Source: Liolophura sinensis (Eukaryota > Mollusca > Polyplacophora > Chitonida > Chitonidae). Taken from it: a stretch of 64,000 nt of DNA. The notes under the pieces were generated by a model. The model was given only the letters and a program-made list of their open reading frames with translations. It ran no database searches and was not told the origin of the DNA. Positions within the stretch are counted from its first letter, which is position 1. Every line of letters starts with the position of its first letter. Shown here piece by piece: positions 27,101-42,500 of the stretch. The stretch lies in contig NC_088301.1 in the NCBI RefSeq assembly GCF_032854445.1, positions 50,581,187-50,645,186 on the forward strand, in the 5' to 3' direction. Made by a program: the position numbers and the translations under genes.

Positions 27101-30100
27101 GAGAAATGTAACTTTTAACTTTCAACACTAGTAGTGTCTGTCCCAAAAAAGAGCAGAAAAACATTATACTAGTGATATATCAGTGGAGTATTTGTTAACA
27201 TACTAATCCCATCAAAGCATATCCTCTACGTCATGCAGAAATAAAAACTACATGAAGCCATGGAGGAGGGGGATAGAAGGTCAAAGTGTCTTTACTATAT
27301 ACAGTAAGACAGAAAAGTTAGTGATCAACTTAAATAGTAAACCAAAGATGATGAAGGTACATAAAAATATTGTTAAAAAATAATACAAAAAAATACTGGC
27401 AGGTTCAAGTCATGAATCATCTAATTTGACAACAATGGGGATAGTGTAAAAGTCTTACTGCCTAGATGTTCTCCATAGCTGTCCATATACTAAATGCCTT
27501 TAAACTTTTTACATCTGCATGTAAGGCTAAGTTCAGAGGTATTGTGTCAAATTCTACATTATCCTTCTGCATGCATGCATGCAAGACTGATCTCCACCTG
27601 AAAGGCACATGTCAGAGATGTTGTCTATCAAAACTAGGTGACACTGGAGGTGTATTAACTTTTTACAGCTCCGTTCTACAATTTACTTGTGATACTCTAA
27701 ACTTCATCCATCACTGAATCCAATTTAATCACATATTCAGTAGTATTTGTAACCAAATTTAATAAGTATATTTTTGTCAGGAAGGTAGACAATTTTGAAC
27801 TCATGAAGTTCAGTTGTGCAGCAATGCAACCTTAGTATGTGTAGCTTTCGAAACTGCTGCGACTGGTTTCTTGAAGCACACTTAGTTCAGAAAACCCTTA
27901 ACTACCATGACAACGTGTGTTGTAGAGATATGAAGTTCATTTAGCTAAGGGCTACTTAACACTAAATAGGGTTCATGAAACTGGGCCCTGAGCTGAAGGT
28001 TAGCACTGATGGCAAGAAACGGGGGTATACAGACCTAGATGGTCTTTGAACAAGGGTATAAATCCATTACACCATGTAACATGTACATGATCTTGTGCAA
28101 GCAATACCGCATTGCAGACAACATCCTGTGGGATGGAGTTTTAGTGTTGGATGGTACGGGTGAGTCTGGGAGGATCAAGTGTTGCACCTGAGGCATATGA
28201 TGGATGTAATTACTGTTTACCCATACCAGGATACTCACCCCTATGTAACCTGCTAAATATCAAAAATGGTTTGATTCAACCCCTGTCTGCCCTCTAGGAA
28301 TGGCTTTCACTGTACATACGCAGTTGGGTTTAGTAAAATATTTATAAAATTTCATTCTTTTGATATTCTAGGTTACAGGATTTAAATGACACTGTTACAG
28401 AGCATCTGCTGAACTAAAGTCTGAAGTAATACTAAAAATCATACACCATCCACATTTGCCTATCTTTTAACCTTGTGGAAACAATCACCGCATATATTTC
28501 ACTTCAACATTAGCAACACTCATATCGCACGATGGCATAAGCAAAGCAAATTTTGCAGGAGGTCTGCATCTAATGACATCGCATCTTTTCTCTCTGTTCA
28601 TATTCTTGTACCATTCTTAAAATTATTCCTGTTTTTAAATTTCATTAAATTTGCGTTGAAGGTTCATTTTCGGCGATTGAAGTTGAGAAGTGTAATGTTG
28701 GGTGTGTAATGAATAAATTATTAAAGAATATTGGCTGAAGTGAACTTCAAAGCTCATTCAATTAAAACTTGTCCACATCAACTGATACTGATTCAATCAT
28801 CTATAAATATTATAAATTTTAACTTTTAATCACACATAATTTTTACTTTAAGATCTGTAGGAAGACAGACTGACTTTGTTCTATCCACGCAAAACAGTGC
28901 TATGAGCAAACTGCGCTGGGTAAATGTAAAGAGACTATAGCAAATGACATAAAATTTCATCCCCAGCATTTAGTGGCATATACAATTAACAAAATATTTA
29001 TTTATTTATACTTCAGTGTAACATCATCCTTCCTTTAAAACAAAACTGAAAGAACCTTTCTAAGATCAACTGAAGCCTCAGAATAAGAAAATATGAGCAA
29101 CTTCATCATGGATGAAATTTTAGGTCATTTACAGTAGGCTGTTTGTAGCCAGTCAACAGTGTAGGTATACCCGATCTCCAGGTAGAAATCAGCAGCCAGG
29201 CGTACAGTGTATAGGATAAGAGCTGGCTGAGATAAGCGAGCAGAGCTAGCAGGAACCTGGCCTTGGTCCCTGTTAAGGAAGGCCCGGTTAGTATGACCCC
29301 CCCCCCCCCCCCTCGTGGCAGCCCTCAAAGCATCTCCACACATGTATGGCTCACATACACCTACCTGTATTTGCAGGGGCAGGGGCATTCCCACCACTAC
29401 CAGTCTATATACATGTAGGGCTACAGGTAGGCACAATCAACACAGTAGAATTCCATAAGGTAGATAAGCATATTTTTGTTTTCGAAACAGATATTTTGTG
29501 GCCCACCATGCCTGTCAAAGTATCTACACGCACATATTATGTTACAAGCTGGCAAGCCAGAACAGTCTCTCTATACTTACCAGGAAATGAATGGATCGAA
29601 AAATGATCAAATTTTGTTTATCTGAATATGTTTATTTGCTCAACTGAACTTTGTTAAGTGTGACAGACTTCATACTCCTGGAAACCAAGCAGTTTCCAGT
29701 GAGCTTCATGTACGACAATACCACAGAGAACTGTTAACTTCACTGATTTTGGACCCAATGAAGCAGGGAAATTTCCCTGATCCAAAAGGAGATTCATTTC
29801 AACAATTGAATACTCAAAGTATAATATTTTAAAACAAAATGATACTTATACAGTAATATGTAGCACATGTAAAATGTATATGAAAGTTTATTGCCACATA
29901 GTTGTCACTTTTACACAATGTAAATGTAACAACCTAATTACATTTATTGACTGGGTATGCTATGCTTTCTAGCATGCACTGTCCACATTATACAACCAGG
30001 AGTGTGTAATTGCATTATTATATACTACAGGAATAACAATAAAAAGACCTTCTTAATTTTGCCGAATTTATCATTATTATTTCTCTTTTATGTAATCCGT

Positions 30101-33100
30101 CAATATCCTGTTCCATTATCAGCCTTTAACATAGCTTGACAATAAATCACTGGGTTGTTATTTGCCATGGCTCAACACCAGATTAAGATGGACATCTTAA
30201 ATCCACAATCTGCTCCCATGTGCGTACCATATTTGCACATATTACCACACAACCTATATCAGGTCCCTTATAGCAAAGCTATTATAACTGCCACGAGAAT
30301 AAACATTCATGACAAGGCAATACTGAAAAGGCAGAAGAATTACATGATAGTAACTGAGGTCATATGTGGAGGGAATAATTTTATTTCACCAGAGAGTATG
30401 AACACACATCCTCACAGTTGGATACTCTGCATCATATGCCATAACACTCATCAGGTGCTTTAATATTTACCTGAATGCAAGTGCACTGCTAACAGGAGAC
30501 TGTTTGAAAGGCTGCTACCTGCCCAGCAGGTTAAGTGATCTCATTTTAACCTGCTAAAAAAGCCCTCATAAATCTTGTAAATCCCACAATTAAGTGTCTT
30601 TATACATAACTAGAAAGGCCCTTTTTTGCATGTGCATAAATCCTCTTAATGTCACATTTTAACATAAAGATTACATCCTTACTCACTACAAAAATACAAG
30701 GGTTTTTGCTCTTGTGTAGTGTAATTACTTGCTCTAGAAATGTTATTGGATGGATGCTTGGATAATGCTTCATAATAGCTACATGTTATAACCAACTGAT
30801 AATTTATATCCTTACATCACTGGATTATTACCATCAAAACTACAATAGCGTAAGATTTTGCAGCAATTTTTTTCTTTTTGGAGGTTTTACAGCATTTTTC
30901 TGCACCCGATATTTCAGTTTGCTCTGTGTGCACCTTGTGTACATAAGTACATACAGCTGTGTTCTGGTAGCCATTGTTTAATTATCCAAATATTAGGCAC
31001 ATTGTTTGACAGCAAAAAAAATCAACTTTGGCATTCCCAACCTTGCCTCTGGCAACAGCACAGATAATGGCACATTATGTGATGGCACAGATGCCAAAAT
31101 ACTTTAAAAAAAAAAAAAACTATTGTCCAACCATAATGTCCAGGTGTTTTTTCTAAAACTGGTTCGGGAATACTGTTTGATAATACTTTTTTTCCTAAAC
31201 GCAAGATAAACTTCACACTGTCTGATCTAGTAAAGTACATGTGAAGGAGACCATAGTGGGGTCTTTTCAGGTCTTGTGTGTACACTTTTAGTGCTTAAAA
31301 GGATGCTTATGAGGGTTATATGGCCTCTTCACACACTCCCAAATGTGTGCATTCTGTCAAGTCATGTGATCTATGAGGTTTGGAACTGGGTAACAATTTC
31401 AACCCAGACAACACTCATTGATAAATCATGTGGGTTCTTTTCCTTCCTTTTTTTCACTCCCTTTACAAAAGGATGAGATTGTAGCACATGTGTGCAGCGA
31501 GGCATTAAATATTCATCCAGTCCGTCACAAGGCATGATATAGCCCATACTGACTATAACAGTAATTACTGGCATACACAACATAACCATCAATACATGTA
31601 TGCCTGGAGAGCACCATGCAATTACCTTCTAACACACATATTGCAATAGCCTTCAGGCCAAATACTATGATCATGGGCAAATTATGAGGATACAGTGGTA
31701 TACTGGACATAGACCTATAACCAAATAGGCCTGCAGGTCCAGTATGTACATTTACATCACAATTAACAATATAGATATCCACAAATAATACCACTGCCTC
31801 AGTTCAAGGTATAAATTTTCAAATTTTTCCGAAATATTTCACAAAACTTGTCATAAAAATGAATTAAGAAATATGTTGTCTGAGTTTATTATGGCTTGGT
31901 TAGGATTTCCCCTAATTCAGTATATACCTGCAATACATGTTTCTAACTTAACAACAAGTGAAACATTGATTCTTTTATAAGACCTCCAACAATAAACGGT
32001 GTTGTTCTTGCTTACAGAAAAATTTAAATAAAGTTTACAACATTTTCTAATAGTCTTTATTTCAATTGAACAGGTGTCAAGCAATTGCTTATATACTTTA
32101 AAAATACGATAGTTTGACCAGGTGTGGGGAATACAGCTGAACCTGACGAAGCCAATTAAAGATAAGGTGTGCATTTCACCTGGAAGGAGTAATAAGCACA
32201 CCTATACAATGTCCATGTTGACTGAACTAGTCTGTGGTGAGTACTGGTGGGAGCTGGCCAAGAAAACAGTGCAAACTAGGAAAGCTTTTCTGTCAACAGC
32301 ATATGAAAACAGAGCAAAGACATTGGTTCCCACTACAGGACCACAAACTAGAATACAGACCACTCCCCAACCTTGGAACGAAGTCGCTGTAAGCTATTTA
32401 AGGTAACCACAAATCAATGAAAAGCTACACTGATACCATTTATCAAGCTACCACACTAAACAGCTACCATATATCACCCAGCTACCACTGAAAACAGCAA
32501 CCATATATCACCCAGCTACCACACTAAACAGCTACCATATATCACCCAGCTACCACTGAAAACAGCAACCCTATATCACCCAGCTACCACTGAAAACAGC
32601 TATCATATATATCAACAAGCTACAATGCGTAACAGCTACAACACATATACACTACCCAGCTACTATATATATCACCAAGCTATATTGCTAAACCACTACC
32701 ATATATATCACCAAGCTACACTGCTAAACAACTACCATATAAATCATCAAGCTACATTGCTTGTAGCTACAGCGCAACCAGTTGTTGCACTATCCCCTTA
32801 ATGCTGGACCCCAGGCGAAGAAGTTACAACTTCCTCTTTTAAGTTCTTAAGTGTGATCCGACCACCGAAAGCAGACACTCTACCAACCGGGCTCTCGGGG
32901 TTGGTCACCAATGTACACTGCTAAACAGCTACCACACATATCATCAAGTTACAATGCTAAACAGCTACCATACATATCACCAAGTTACCATAGAGAGCAG
33001 CTACCAAATATATCACAGAGCTACCATATTAAACAGCTACCACATAGGACTGCTATTCTTCCACACTGAAGCCCTTCCACATATGGATGTAAAATTAATT

Positions 33101-33472
33101 ACTCCTTGATACATCCAAAATACACTCCATTTTCCACTTCACCTAGCACAACCAGGGGAATGTGTCACATCTACTCTTAGCATAACACACTAGCAGGTTC
33201 GCAAATATTTTGTCTGCACACCCTGGCCATAGCTCTATTATTGCAGAGACAAAATAATCACAGACAGCCCAGGCTCTGCATATTTGCTTTACATAAAAAC
33301 CATGGACGGTGGCCCAATGTCCCTTTCTTTTTTTTTTTACACAGTGTTATTTTAAGTACCGGTACCTCATACATCACATCTTTTACGAATGTAATAACCG
33401 TATGCAAAAAGTGTAAAGCTGATGACCATTAATTAGGATATGTATATGAACTATCTCACTTTGCATATCTAC

Positions 33473-33530
<58 letters not shown>

Positions 33531-36500
33531 CAAATTTACAATATATGTATTCGGTTTAGCCGAATCATATCGCATACCTTGCCAGTTACTTTATATGGAC
33601 AGCATTATATATGTAGATCAGTCTATGTGCATGCCACATTCTTACATTCAAACTTGTACTATCACAAACACATAACAAAACTTTCAAGCTTCTGACATAT
33701 TTTGAAATTTGGATTAACCAATAATGCATACGAACTCAATAAACAAACTGAAATAATATCTTCACACTCCTCGTAATCACACACTTTTGGCACATTATGT
33801 AAATTAATGCAAGCACCCAGACAGCAAAAGGTCACGTTAATGGTTTCAAAAAACTAGTACACCTGCAGAATGACACCTCTAGACTCCCTCTTGCAAACCT
33901 TTGCAAAGACTGACAATGTAGCTGTGTTGACACAGGTTTTACCATCGCCCACTGCCAGAACCTGTCAATAAGGACGCGGTAACCTTGCGTTACATCATCA
34001 CACCGCAGACAAGGTTAACGAAAATGGCAGGGGGGAGGGGTGTCAGTGTCCTTCAGATGTGGGAGGGAAACGGAAATGCACAGCCTTATCTGTAGGGATG
34101 GGAGTGTTCAGCATGAAATAGTGAGGGTGTTAAATGTATGGCCCTTACCACTTGTGACAGCACATTCATATATGTAATATATACACCAACATTGTGTGGA
34201 GTCATATGGCATAATAACTCCACAGTGCTCTCAAACAGTTAAACTGAAGTAGATAGTAACTAAATGTATACACACACACTGTAAATAGGAACTCAACATT
34301 GTATTACATTTAGATACATGTATGCACTTTGTGAGGTTACACTATAAACTCTCAAAGGCCACAAAACTATAAACAAATGTTTACAACACTGTTAAAGTAA
34401 AAGAAAGTTAAATTATGAAGTAAGGTTCATCAAACTGACAACTTAAAACTATGCATAAATTTACTTTCATTTATTTTTTTTGATTTTTGTGAGAGAGTTA
34501 AAGGGGTTTAAATCTTTGAATACTAAGGTGGGCTTTATGGACCATAATATCAGAGGACTTCACAGGAAGTTTTTCCAACTTTAATCAGTGTACTGAATGT
34601 TGAAGTAACTCGTTTAACCCATGAGTAAAAGATTACTGAAATAATGTCCTCCAAAATCCCTTCCTTCGGAACATCAAGAAAAAAGGTGATGTGATGTCAT
34701 AGTTCCTAAATAGCGTCAGTATGGCCCATAAAGTCCATCAGAGAATTCAAATATTTGAATGCCTTTCAACAATCTAAAAAAAAAAATCTAACAAAATAAA
34801 TGAAAATATCTTTACAAATAGTTTTCAGTTGTCTGTATGATGAACCTTACTTCATATTTTAATCTTCCTTTACTTTAAATACCTGGAAGCGTGACAATGT
34901 ATATGTCCTTGTTTAATGCAGAAATAATCGTCTGAAGGTAAAGCTTTGAAATTATACCTGTACATGTACCTGCATACAGCATCAAATAATCGCTTTAAGC
35001 CTGTCAGCTTAAATTTTTGTACGAAACCGTTTTGTGTTCCATTAACATAGACAAAACAGAAGTCTCCACATGAACCTGTTACATAATTTCAAATACAGTG
35101 CATACACCAGTTTCTATGTCCACCGATTATCCGATGTCAGCCTCTGAACATGTTTGGGTTGGATAGATAGGTCCAGTTCATGTATTTCAAGGAATGATTA
35201 TGATCCATATTTGATGCCCTCAGATGTATAAGCTACAAGATGACAAGAGAAAATGCCTAACTTTAACTGCTTTCCAGCCCCAGTAGCATGAAGGGCACTA
35301 CACCGCAGATTATGATCTGCATACATGCATACAACTAACTACTAGTATACGATAGACGAGTCTACTGAACCAAGAAGATATCATTGATTTTGTCCTGAAT
35401 AATCAATAAAGCATACATTATTTGTATCCACTGTTCCATTGACCTTGGAAATATCAAATGCATTAACCATTTGGTTGTTTCATAATGATGCTTTGCATAT
35501 ATTTTCACTTTAACAGAATGAAAATTAGACACCAATTATGCAAGCCCTTAATTGCAGATTTAAACGTTCATTACAACATTGGAGATCTATAATACACCAT
35601 TACAGGCTGTTTAAAGTGAAAGTTAAGTTGACATTTTCACCCTGCAAATAGATAATAGGGCAGCATGTGAAAAAGCCCAAACTCTCAGAGGTGAATTGAA
35701 ATCCTGCTTGATGTCACCTGCTGCATGACTTGTGCATGTCCTGGCAAAAGGACCAGTATTTCCCCCACAACATAAAAAAAAGAACTTTCACACATAAAGT
35801 TGAATGTAAACATTCTAATAAAAAGACGCTATGCAGGTATAGGTAAATATCAAAATCATAACTGATGACAAATATAATATGAATTTACCTATGAAGTTCT
35901 GTGGAGCACTACTCAGATTAATACATAGATGTTGTCAAAGGTAGGAGCTCATTTGCATACATGAATATTGGCACACTGCGTGCAGGCAATCAGCCTAGAT
36001 CATTTGATCAAGGCCAGGCGACAAATTTAAGATAGGCACAAAGATTTTCATATAGAAATAAGTTCGAACTTGCATGGAGAAACATGCTATGCCCATTTTC
36101 TATAGCTCCAATTATTAATTACCAGATCAGCCATACATGCAAATTTACCTGTAAGAAATCTAAAGTTAAAATTTCAGGTACAGGTTTTTCCTCATATCAT
36201 TCATTAATATAGCTCTTCTATCATACATGTAGCTCTGCACTAATAAAATGGAGAGAATCTGAAAAAGGTGTCCAAAGAACTGAACTGTTTTCCTAAAGCC
36301 AAATTTAGCCGCATTCACAGTCCAAAGGAATACACATCCTTTCAACTCATTCATGTGACCATGTGTTGAGTTCATTTGTTTTGTTTGTGCTACACCCTCC
36401 GTAACGTACCTCTGGTATCCAATTTAACTTTCTGCTCTTAAAAAAGTGAGCACATACTTCACACAGAAATGTACTTTGGTAGAAATAATAAATATATGCC

Positions 36501-39500
36501 CATAAACCAGTCCACAAATACACCTATTTTATTAAATTTAAAAATCTGAATAATTATGTCAAAGTATGCAGTGACAGGCAGAGTACATCTGCAAAGTCCA
36601 AATTTGTGCTTAGCTGTTCTAGAGTATGTTACTGAGAGATTGGGCAACCCTTCAACTGAAGTTTGTGTACAGGCCTGTGTACACTGCGGCTGAACCCATA
36701 CATATAGACATGGAACCATCCTTTGCCATTGGGTGTTGGAAACCTTCCAAGATGGTTCACGCCTCTCCGTGGATTCAGTGGCATAATACAGCATGATTAA
36801 CATGGGTAGTCTGTTGGCATAGGACAAACAAACTTATATATATGTTACATATATATGATTAAAAGCTTGGCTCCCATCCAGTGTTGTGCACTGTGTCATC
36901 TGGATGTACATCTATCAGTTTTTGTTCCCTGAACAGCTGAACACTATACATGCATACTATTGAGCAGGAGAAAATGAACATCTTTAGATTCGGTAAACCT
37001 GTACGCTTGCATCGCATCATTCTGCAAAGATGAGACCAACTGCTATACTGCAATGCACTCAGAGCACTGTTCATACTGTAATCTTTAACCTTTTCAACCT
37101 CTAAAGCACTTTATGCTTATTTTGAAAATAATGCTAAAATTATTTGCCTGTGTCACTATATATAAATAAAGATACAAGCTTCAGGAGATTATTTTTCTAC
37201 CCCCAATGGTTCTCTGAGAATATTTCAAAATATTGGTCAGAGAGGCAGTCGAAAGATTGAAGAATTAGGGTGTATGAGTCAATGTTGAACATGTTAGCTA
37301 ACCTAGGTTATCCATGCAGCAAGTCAGGCAGTGTATTCTGACAAATTTCTCATTGTCCTGATTCACTATACAGGTACCCCCAAGACAGTACAATGTCTGA
37401 CCCATAGGATATGACCATCATTATCTCATCTAAGAACTTTTGTTACACTAAAAGCCTCATTATGAATTTCAGATGACAACAGTAATAAGGTAGTCAATCT
37501 GACAACAGAAAGGACAAACTTTATATGGCTCATCATTATTGTGGGAAGTACTATACTGGTAGCTATGTAAATTAACCTCTGCAGCCATTATCTGGTTGGC
37601 AGTTTATGTTGTACTAAAGAATGTCTCCCTTATTTGGATGATCATGTTTATGGGTGGAGAAAACTGAACAGAGCACAGAGAAATCTGTACCTTTTTACCA
37701 TGAAGTACAACAAAAGCTATGGTGTGGTATGATCTTTCTCAGGTAAATGCATTTAAACTGAGGGACAATCCCACTTGACCAGTTGTTCTACTACTGCCCA
37801 ACCTTGACAGGTAACAATAAGACCATGTCATAAAATAACTTCTCCCCTGTATTCAGGTGCAAAAGGAACAGGCTTGGTCAACCAGAGGTCATGTGTACAC
37901 ACTGTCTGTAGACTAGACCAGTCCAGTATACAATTCAAACTTGGCACAACACAGAGTCTTAATGACAGATACCTTAAACACCTTGGATTACCTTGAATAC
38001 AGGTGTAGGCCTACTTATGTTCTCACATATACACAGGTGTCTAATAACATATGAAATAAACCAAACAAAAAGCTTTGTTTACTTTATTTCAATACTGCAA
38101 ATACTTTACTGTGATGTCATTTTGCATATGTGTATTATCTGAATAACACTGTATCTTGCCTGAACATGTTTAAATAAATCAGATAAATTCCCTAAGGTTC
38201 AGTCCAAGAAGCCTAAAGAATCTGTACATACAAATATACAAAGTACAACAAAGAAACAAGAAAGAAATCCAGATTCACTTGCAGATACACAATACTATAT
38301 TAAGGAAAAATTAAACGAAAGTGTTTTCTGTAATGCATAACTTCACAATAGTCCAGATTATATTTAATGTAATCTTCTACCCCCATCCCCCTCCCCACCC
38401 ATAAGCTTGTTCACCCCCCACACGTTCTATATTACTTCCAGGCTTGTGGTGAGCCCCCCCCCCCCCTCACCAAGCTCCCTCCTTCCCTTGCTCTCTACAC
38501 ACCATATGGACAGGTATCTGGGTTCTCAGAACCCATCTCAAGGGGACAGACAGGGACACCAGCCTAACCCTGAACAGGCCTAACCTCAGACTGGGGAACA
38601 CTATATTAACCCATTCAGGCGAGAAAGTAAGAAAGGCATCTCGCTGGCCTCTTCACAATTCGTTACACAACCTCGCATCATGATTCATCCACACAACCAC
38701 AAACCCACACAAAACCCTTTATTGAGCTTATTCAAAAAACCATCCCTCTACACTACATTCAAACAAACCAAGCCCGGATGAGCTACATGTCCTCTAACTC
38801 CTCTAAAACATGTGCTAACCTATTTAGAAGTTTAAATTTACCCTTTCAAGCTGCATCAAGCTGTGTAGCAGTAAGTATCTGTAGAAGATGCAATGTCATA
38901 ATGTGGCTATGTGCTTGCATACGGTAGAAAAACTTTCCTTTATACCTATAGTCAAATTGTCCAAATACATACCTTTGTACAAGCATGAAAGTTGAATACT
39001 TCACCTTCACAATTTTACAGCTTTCAGTTTCAGAATTTCTGTGCTGTACTTTCATACTGCAACAGTATACTAAATTTATTTACACTACACTTTAAACATT
39101 GAAGTTGCATATAGCAAATTCTGAAGTTTTATTGTTAAATTTACACAAGAAGTCTGCATGCAGGCCGAGAGAACATGAAGTTCAATTTCAAGTGACATAT
39201 GGTAAAATTACTTAACAGATTTTACCAAAAAGGTTTTGACTTGCTTGAACACATTTAACTTCCAATCAGTAAAAGTCTGTCTACAGAAGTTATTTCATTC
39301 ATGCAAGCTTATCAGAGTCCAGGTATAAAACTATCCTCTCATTATGTACTCTCTTAAGCTGGAGAAAAAAATTTAGTAAATGGGTTTGCTGGTTTTCTGA
39401 ATACTAACTTGATGACCTTGGTAGTAGATTGACCTCTCCCCCCTCCCCCCTTTCTCTCTCTCTCTCTCTCTCTAGTCTTAAAATGTTGCCTATTTTTATC

Positions 39501-42500
39501 AACTCCTGAAGACTAGATCGGTTAGCTTAACTGTGAAAGAGGACGGCCCTTGTAAGATGCACTGAAAGAAGTGGAGCGTGCACAATACATATCGCAGTAT
39601 AGATTCACGCGGTTAGCAGGCCTGGAGCACTTCACATGCACGTGGGTGTAGGTAATGTGTTTATCGGCAGTCTAAAATTCAATTCAGTACATTTTAATAT
39701 AAGTTTTCAAAATTATGAGGCCTTTTTTGTTGTGTGTGCCAACAATGATTATTACATTATAAGACAAATATGTATTTAAATGAGTGTCAATGCTCATTAT
39801 TACATTATAAGACACAAATGTATTTGTGGCATGTAGGAGATATTACACAATTCCAAAACCATACATTATACAAACACTAACAGTAGATGTGGATAATTAC
39901 CAAAATTTATTACAAACAGTTACACATTTTCTTATTATTCTTATTACTTCTATTTGTAGTTCCATTCACCGAGGGATTTTGTGTTCGTAACACCCCCAGA
40001 ATATTTTTCCTCAGCCTGTTTGACCTCTGTTTTCCGCATGTAATCACGAGGAAGGCTGGGTAGGATCAACCGGCAATTGTGGGTTTCCGAATATTAACTC
40101 ACACCAGCTAACAAAGCTGGCTTGAATTACAAAGAGAACCAGAATTTCTTCTAGGTGTGCACGCCTCCCCTAAGGGGTTCTTATTAATGCCAAATCAAGA
40201 GTCATACGAGCATGCCTTTCAGGTGTAAATCTGGCCTGCAGGTATAATTACAGGTATGCTGAAAGAATGTGACCAGGTCAATCTGCCCTTACACATTCTT
40301 ACAAGCTTGACATAAACATTTGGCCAACATGTAAGGACCATGTATATGTATTAAGAGTAATTCAAAGCTCTGAGGGTCAACAAACAATGGACAACAACAG
40401 AGACAATCTGTGTCTAGCTAGCATCACCTTACAAAGACAACCAAACTCTTAATTACTATAACAAGGTAAACGGTACAGGTAATGACAATTTCTGCTTGAG
40501 CGACTTACAAGGTCATGTGTATAAGAACTATATGTTCTCCAAATTTTACCCTGAGCCTCCTTAACTTCGTATGCACAGGTATAATTGAAACAAAGCTCAG
40601 TTCAGGCTACATACTACAAAAACTGTTTCACATCTCTTGTACACCTACAGCCCCTGATGCTGGGTGCGCATTTTTGATACACATAAGACACTGGATATTC
40701 ACCTCCATGTCCGCTGGGGGCTGTACATCTGTGGTACTATGGGATACTCAATACATTTCATGTACACCTTAATGCTATTATTGTTTTTGTGCTGAAGTTT
40801 GACTGTTCAAACTGTATTATGTTTCTGTTCAATGAATTTTGCTATACACCTTTATCCATGAATTTAAACCATTAAGAATTTTCCAATACTGTTCATGGGA
40901 TAAACAAGAAAAATGTCAAGGTGTTATCAATGAACAACCACATCAACAGTGCCTAACTTACCTACAAGCTCCACACCTGTGTGATACCAGGTGGACAATG
41001 CTTGACATTCAATTCCAACTTGCTGTTCTACAATTCATTGCTGTACAATTAACCTTATATAGTTGCCATTCACAAAAGATCATGGAGTAATGAAAAAGGA
41101 TCTAGAGTTATAAAAAATTCTGCGAAAATGAGGGACAATGCCCTAATAGTCTTTTAATTAACAAATTCCAGACCTGTAAGAATCTTCTTATGATGTAGTA
41201 GTTGAAAAAAGCACAAACATGCACACTCTCCTGTCGTAACTTGACATTTGTAGTTACAGCACACTGGTATTAGAGTACAAGATAACTGTTCTTGAAGACA
41301 GGTCTGTAAAGGCACCCCATTTCTTTGTGAACCCCTCCTGCCTACATTTGCAGAGGTCATAGTTCATGAACTTTCTCTTCTCCTCAGTTTAACTTGAACA
41401 GAACAAACAGTGTCAAGATTTACCTTTTTATTTGAAATGTCATGCCATTTGATGCCTTAGTTGCAGGTACCCATACAGATGTGTTGGACAGGCAAATATA
41501 ACTTCAAGGAAAACCAAAAAAAAAAGTTCTGACACTCTTGATGTGCTGTACTGCATGCATTGTTATAATAATGATACATCTATTTTAGGGAACCACATAA
41601 TATATACTGTAACATCACAAGTATCTGAGCCAAAAATGAAAACTAAAGCTATACAAAGTATACAAGTGCCTATAGGTGAAATGTTTCACTAGCCTTTATA
41701 TGCCTGTGGATCTAATACAGGTGAGCATAACTTTCAATGTCATGCAAACATTTCTGCACATCTATAGTAAATGTCTTAACACTCTGGACACTGACTCGCA
41801 CATCTTGCCCGAAACTTGCCTGATTCGGACAGTTCTATTCACATGAGAAAGGTGTTTTAAGGTTTGTTTTGAAAGTAGGATGATCTGTACATATCAGCAC
41901 CAAAAGTTTCTGAGATTTGCCTCCATAATAAATCCCCATCCAGAGGACATATAACCAAATTACATTGCATTGCTGATTTCAGATCTTAAATTCCCAATGA
42001 GACAATGTACCGACAGTTTTCTCTGCTTGTTTATTTTGTCAGAATGACCCATTAAAACTATCTAATTACCATGCAAGCCTCTACTGGTATCACCCAATGA
42101 CCTCTCTACATTTTCTATAATTCCTACCTGCAATATTTCTACCTTACTGCATTTACCAATTATAACATATTTGCCACTGCTGTGTGGTCTTATAAGGGAT
42201 TGTCATGCACTTTGTGTTCTTTAAAATGGCGTGAAATGTAAGAAATTTCAATGAGCAAAAATTGTACGTGCAACATGAGACAGTTGCAGTGATGTGTCTT
42301 GAATCTTGCTTGATTCTAAATTAAAGTTTTAAAATGTTACTGAATCCTTTGTTGATACACTTACTATACTTTGGTTTCATAAATACCTATGTGTATGAAG
42401 GCAATGGTTTATTGATGAAATGGAGTGTTAATGTGCACACAACTCCTATATCTACTGCACTGCATATAGATTATATTTATATAATCTACGATGGTTTGCT

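Noticed and set aside
33475-33675. Open frame beginning with alternating Tyr-Ile
   Set aside because: Translation of the (TA)n microsatellite.
37628-37637. CArG match CCTTATTTGG in intron 1
   Set aside because: Within what may be a decayed copy of the same dispersed repeat; expected by chance at this composition.
42467-42488. Short AT palindrome TAGATTATAT...TATAATCTA
   Set aside because: Ten-base arms of pure AT-rich sequence are common in this composition; no further structure around it.
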